Source of the DNA: Liolophura sinensis
Taxonomy: Eukaryota > Mollusca > Polyplacophora > Chitonida > Chitonidae
Direction: 5' to 3'
DNA: 64,000 bases
Assembly (NCBI RefSeq): GCF_032854445.1
Contig: NC_088295.1
Location: forward strand, 45,557,385 to 45,621,384
In this document: positions 60,151 to 64,000 of the stretch, in pieces
How the letters are laid out: each line of letters starts with the position of its first letter
How positions within the stretch are numbered: the first letter of the stretch is position 1
The notes under the pieces: generated by a model
What the model was told of the DNA's origin: nothing
Seen by the model: the letters and a program-made list of their open reading frames with translations, nothing else
Database searches by the model: none
Translations under genes and position numbers: made by a program

Positions 60151-60997
60151 ATTTATTATTTATATTTTGACAATTTCTGGCTGTAGACCTTCAGAGACTT
60201 GTGTATATAGCATGACGTCACGCATGACGTCTTGTCTTGATAAGTGACATAAGAAATGTTAGTTGTCTGAACTTGTGTTAACATAATATGATGTCATTCT
60301 GCTAAGCTTGGACTGGAACGTCATAAAACAAAATATTTCTAACTCTACCCAGTCAGATATCACTTTTATCAGTGAAGGAAATCCTGACATTTCACCTTTA
60401 TATCAATAATAAAACTAGTAAATACTATAGTTTATATCCAAGCTAGTGTCAAATTACCACAATGTATGTAAGAATTTGATATTTTAATAACACAAACACA
60501 TGGCTCATAACATCAGGCAACATATATTTTGACTTGTCAGATGCAAAATGTTTCTTCGTAAAAGTAGTTTCAGTCCGCTGAGAACAAATATAAACAGCAC
60601 TGCACTCGTATGGTCCACCAATTATACAAGTGTTTCGTACAAACTCCGTTCAAATTGATTTCTCGTCTTTGGATTAAGTATACAGACTCATATTTCTACC
60701 TGTGCAAATGTTTTACTTCATAAATTATCATTTCACCAACCATTTCTTTTTTCGACTTTTCTTATTTTTACAGGTAACAACAGTTAGCCCAAGTTACTCG
60801 TGAGCAGGCATTAGCTATGTGAATAATCTTTGTCTTATTTCACAAGAAAAGAGGAAGCTATAAAATCAGAGAGTTCCTGACCCTGCCGTTGGTCGGGAGA
60901 GTGCTGTAATCGGGAGGGTGTTGTAATCAAACTTCCAAGGTGAAAATAGGCAGCCTACACACATGCCCACGCAGTCATACGCGGTGTGTTTGTTTCT

Positions 60998-61021
60998 GAT
61001 TTTTTTTTTTTTTTTTTTTTT
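60998..61021 (+). repeat. Poly-T tract
   Basis: A run of about 23 T, possibly the poly-A end of a reverse-strand retroposed sequence. Confidence 0.9.
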
Positions 61022-61044
61022 GAACGCATGCTAACTACTCGCTA

Positions 61045-61415
61045 GCGAGTTGAACAGCCATTGCCATTGGTGTTGATTTTTAATGTGAATTTATCGCGGA
61101 CAGTTTAAAACGGTGCATTTATTCGGTTTGTTTCTTTACCTCGGTTTCCATATTTTGAAACATTCAACGAACAAATGAAGCTATCATTTTAAGGTTTTTC
61201 TAACTGGGTACCGCTTTATTATGACTGTCTTATCTTTGGGCATATAGACCTATCTTATAATTGTAGAATTTGGTAAACTTGAGTTATAAACATAGAATAT
61301 ATCAACAGTGGAAGATTTGACACTATTAGTTCAAGAACCGTTTATTCTCCTCTCATCATATTTTGTGTTCCAAACGAAATATCTAGTCACCACGGTTGTT
61401 TTGGGGCTTTAGTTA
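61045..61415 (+). repeat. ~370-bp dispersed duplicate, copy 2
   Basis: Direct, diverged copy of 55140-55515 (see there). It follows a poly-T tract by about 25 bp. Confidence 0.65.
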
Positions 61416-61764
61416 CATACTCCAAGCATGTGAAGAAAGCTTTCCACTTTGACATAAAACATAGTTGTTAATAACACCGCCCCCCCCACTCATAACCATA
61501 TTTAAAAAATGAAAAGCGTTTTTTTTTTATATAAATGAGTTGTATTTGTTTCCTTAAAATAATAATTGAAATAATCATGAATCCATATTAACTAATGACT
61601 TTGACTGTACAGGCCATATAATCATTTCATCAACTCTTTGCTTCTTTCAAGTTGTGTTTGTTCAATAGTAAATCAACAGTCGGCTTGAAAGCACTGAAAA
61701 ATAAAAAAAAAACAGGTATTTGTAATTAAAACACATTCTGAACAAAATGGATTTAAAGTAACTT

Positions 61765-62187
61765 TCATCATACAGACAACTGAAAACTATGCGTAAAATA
61801 TTTTTATTTATATTTTCAGATTTTTTAAGAGTGTTGAAAGGCATTCAAATATTTGAATACTATGGTTTCCTTTATGAGTCATTCTGATGGTATCTAGGAA
61901 TTCTGACGTCACATCAACTTTTTTTCCTGGTGTTCACCAGAAGGAAGGAAATTTGGGGATATTACAGTAATCCTTTCCTCATGGGTAAAAAGAGTTATTT
62001 GACATCCAGTGCCATGTTTAGAGTTCAATAAACTTCCTGTAACGTCATAGTTCCTAACCTCAGTTAGTACGGTCCATAAAGCCCACCTTAGAATTCAAAT
62101 GTTTGAGCGCCTTTAACTCTTTTCACAAAAATCTAAAGAAATAAATGAAAGTATACTTATGCATGGTTCTAAATGGTCTATTTAGTG
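61765..62187 (-). mobile_element. ~425-bp foldback MITE, copy 2
   Basis: Inverse of 22642-23070, ending TGGTCTATTTAGTG. Both the outer ends and the inner arms (CAAATATTTGAAT, TTCAAATGTTTGAG) match the first copy. Confidence 0.75.
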
Positions 62188-62401
62188 ATGACTATATTGA
62201 TTTTTAGAGGTCTTTTCATTTATTTTGTAAAATTTGTAATCACACTATTAACTCATTCATACGACACCACTATCAAATAAGTTGGATTTAGGCAATACAT
62301 ATGTATATGTAGACTAGGAAATTAAGGAAAAAAGATAAATACATGTTTTCATCAGACTTATTTACTATTTATTTGATAGTTATTTATTGCCAAGAATTTT
62401 T

Positions 62402-62446
62402 CAGTCAGTTATACAGCAGTCAGTTATACAGCAGTCAGTTATACAG
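62402..62446 (+). repeat. 17-bp tandem repeat, nearly three units
   Basis: CAGTCAGTTATACAG repeated with a CAG link. Confidence 0.85.
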
Positions 62447-64000
62447 TTGGAGGAAACTGTATGTAACGTACAAACATTGCACTTGATATTGTTGGAAGAT
62501 AACAGGTCTTCCTAAAGTCTTCCTAATTCTCCCCGAAGTGCCGCAGTCAGTCAGAGCTGGAGAGTCTACAAATTCACTGTATGTCAAAAGTCTTAAGACT
62601 GTGACCTAGGGCTGATTTAACAAAATCATTTGTCAAAATTTAAGAACTCTAAAAACGCTACTAAATTTTTGGTAGCGGAATATGAAATTTACACATACTG
62701 GTAATTGTATGATAACACTGATGATGTAGACTAAAAATTTATTGCTAAAGCCCTAAAAAAAGTTTGAAGATCATATTTCAAAGTTTGACTTAAGTCAGGA
62801 ATGGCTGTTTGGAATCACCCCATGGCTTTATCAGGTGTTTGCAGAATTAGATTAGGTCTTTAAAAGACATGATGGAAACTGCAGAAGACAGTTCACAGTC
62901 TAAACATATCTATCAGTGCCTAGGCTATAGCACTGAAGGCTATGGTCACAACCCAGGGCTCAGTTTATCTTATTTTATTTTTTCCTGTGAATTGTGTATT
63001 CTTTTCATTATTTGACTTGAAATTACATCCTAGCCTTTGCTAAGTTTCAGCTTTGACAAAAATTAAAATAATAGCACTAAATTTACCAAATTATGTGTAA
63101 ATGCCCAGGGTTATAATGTTTAGGCATTGTATGTCCTGCAACAAGGAAATCTGGGTTTGGCACACCCGAAACTGCTATAAGGCTGTTTTTTTAATCATCA
63201 GGTCTACAGGCTTACCTTCCTTCTCTGATGATCCTGAATTGGCCAAGTTTTGTCAAGTCAATCACTGTGGACCCAAACCTGGACTCAGGAGTGTTCCCTA
63301 ACTGACCCCCATCAAAAACCAGGTGGAGTTGTGGCCACAGACACTTAAACTCCTGCAATACACAATCAAACGGACTTCATGAATCCTGCTAAGTTTAATA
63401 GAAGTAAAACAAAGTGGAATGGCTAAATTCATTTATGTTAAAAACAGTGAAAGACATCAAATCTATGCTTGAATAATAAAAAAATTTTTTTTTTTCAATT
63501 TGATCAGTGTTTTACGGCGAACATTCACTTATACGAACACAGGCAGCATAATGATTGGAGGAAACCACTGGCCATCCTGTAATTAAACTAAAGATGATGT
63601 TTACCTTGCCAAATATTAGTGTATGTAACATGTAAGAAATGCTAGAGCAAAATCTAGGTAATAGATGGGAGTTGCCCTTGTGTTGCTGAATTCTCTCTGC
63701 TGGGCTGGAACTCTCCAGTATTTTGGGTAAATTGATCAAGTTTGGCCCACATACTCAGAACTGAGGTTATATGGAAGATTTAAAATTTGACCTGCTTAAA
63801 AATAAGTCTGAGATATAGCTTTTCCACACATACAGTACAAGAGTTGTTATTTCCATAAACTGAATGTTACTTTAAATCTTGTTTTATGCTGTCCTTTAAT
63901 TCTTTTTTTTTTGAACACAAAAAACAAAATGCTATATTTGAATAATGCAAAGGATGAAATACTTCATTTATCTTTATTTGTGATCTTGTGAATCCAAGGC
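62447..64000. other. Window end, no gene seen
   Basis: Apart from a SINE remnant at 63497 I recognise nothing. Short open frames lack domains. Confidence 0.4.
63497..63577 (-). repeat. SINE family A remnant
   Basis: TTTGATCAGTGTTTTACGGC, ATTCACTTATACGAACAC and GGAGGAAACCACTGGCCATC; internal deletions. Confidence 0.6.

Overview
This is eukaryotic, intron-bearing, AT-rich animal DNA. It is most likely from a marine lophotrochozoan, with a mollusc the first guess and a brachiopod or annelid not excluded. The reasons are: genes with GT-AG introns and long repeat-filled intergenic space; many copies of a tRNA-derived SINE with a conserved central block, of the kind reported across molluscs and other lophotrochozoans; and gene content that includes an SUEL-type lectin-like receptor, the kinase HUNK and a polyubiquitin gene whose ubiquitin has Ala at position 19. 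The taxon is inferred, not read directly. No operons, CRISPR arrays, rRNA genes or intact tRNA genes were seen.

Layout. 1-2.5 kb: intergenic, with SINE copies. 2.5-5.6 kb (minus): an eight-unit polyubiquitin gene with a 5'UTR intron and a compact promoter (TATA, CCAAT and a perfect three-unit heat-shock element). 5.6-10.8 kb: repeats only. 10.85-11.75 kb: a ~68-bp minisatellite carrying GGTACC in most units. It runs into the 3' side of a minus-strand exon (11.79-12.34 kb) for a probably myristoylated, stathmin-domain-containing-1-like protein. 15.4-21.3 kb (minus): a six-exon gene, reconstructed with matching splice phases, for a 516-aa type I receptor (signal peptide, degenerate SUEL lectin-like domain, CUB-like domain, Ser/Thr stalk, one membrane span, and a cytoplasmic tail with nine tyrosine motifs and SH3 motifs). 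22-40 kb: accessory, repeat-dense DNA with SINEs, MITEs, tandem arrays, a 2.36-kb pogo/Tigger-like element that also contains an SGNH-hydrolase-like reading frame with one stop, and a 141-bp inverted repeat whose arms face each other across TA microsatellites. 40.8-54.9 kb (plus): a ten-exon orthologue of the SNF1/AMPK-related kinase HUNK, whose last exon shows two compensating frame changes. 55-64 kb: no recognisable gene; a minisatellite, several foldback MITEs and a pair of ~350-bp dispersed duplicates.

How the genes relate. These are unrelated housekeeping and signalling genes, not a functional cluster. The ubiquitin gene looks stress-inducible. The receptor looks like a tyrosine-phosphorylation adaptor-recruiting protein. 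HUNK is a serine/threonine kinase. The most novel items are the SUEL-CUB phosphotyrosine receptor, the SGNH/HTH-bearing TA-flanked transposon, the 141-bp inverted repeat with TA tracts, and the frame-shifted HUNK tail.
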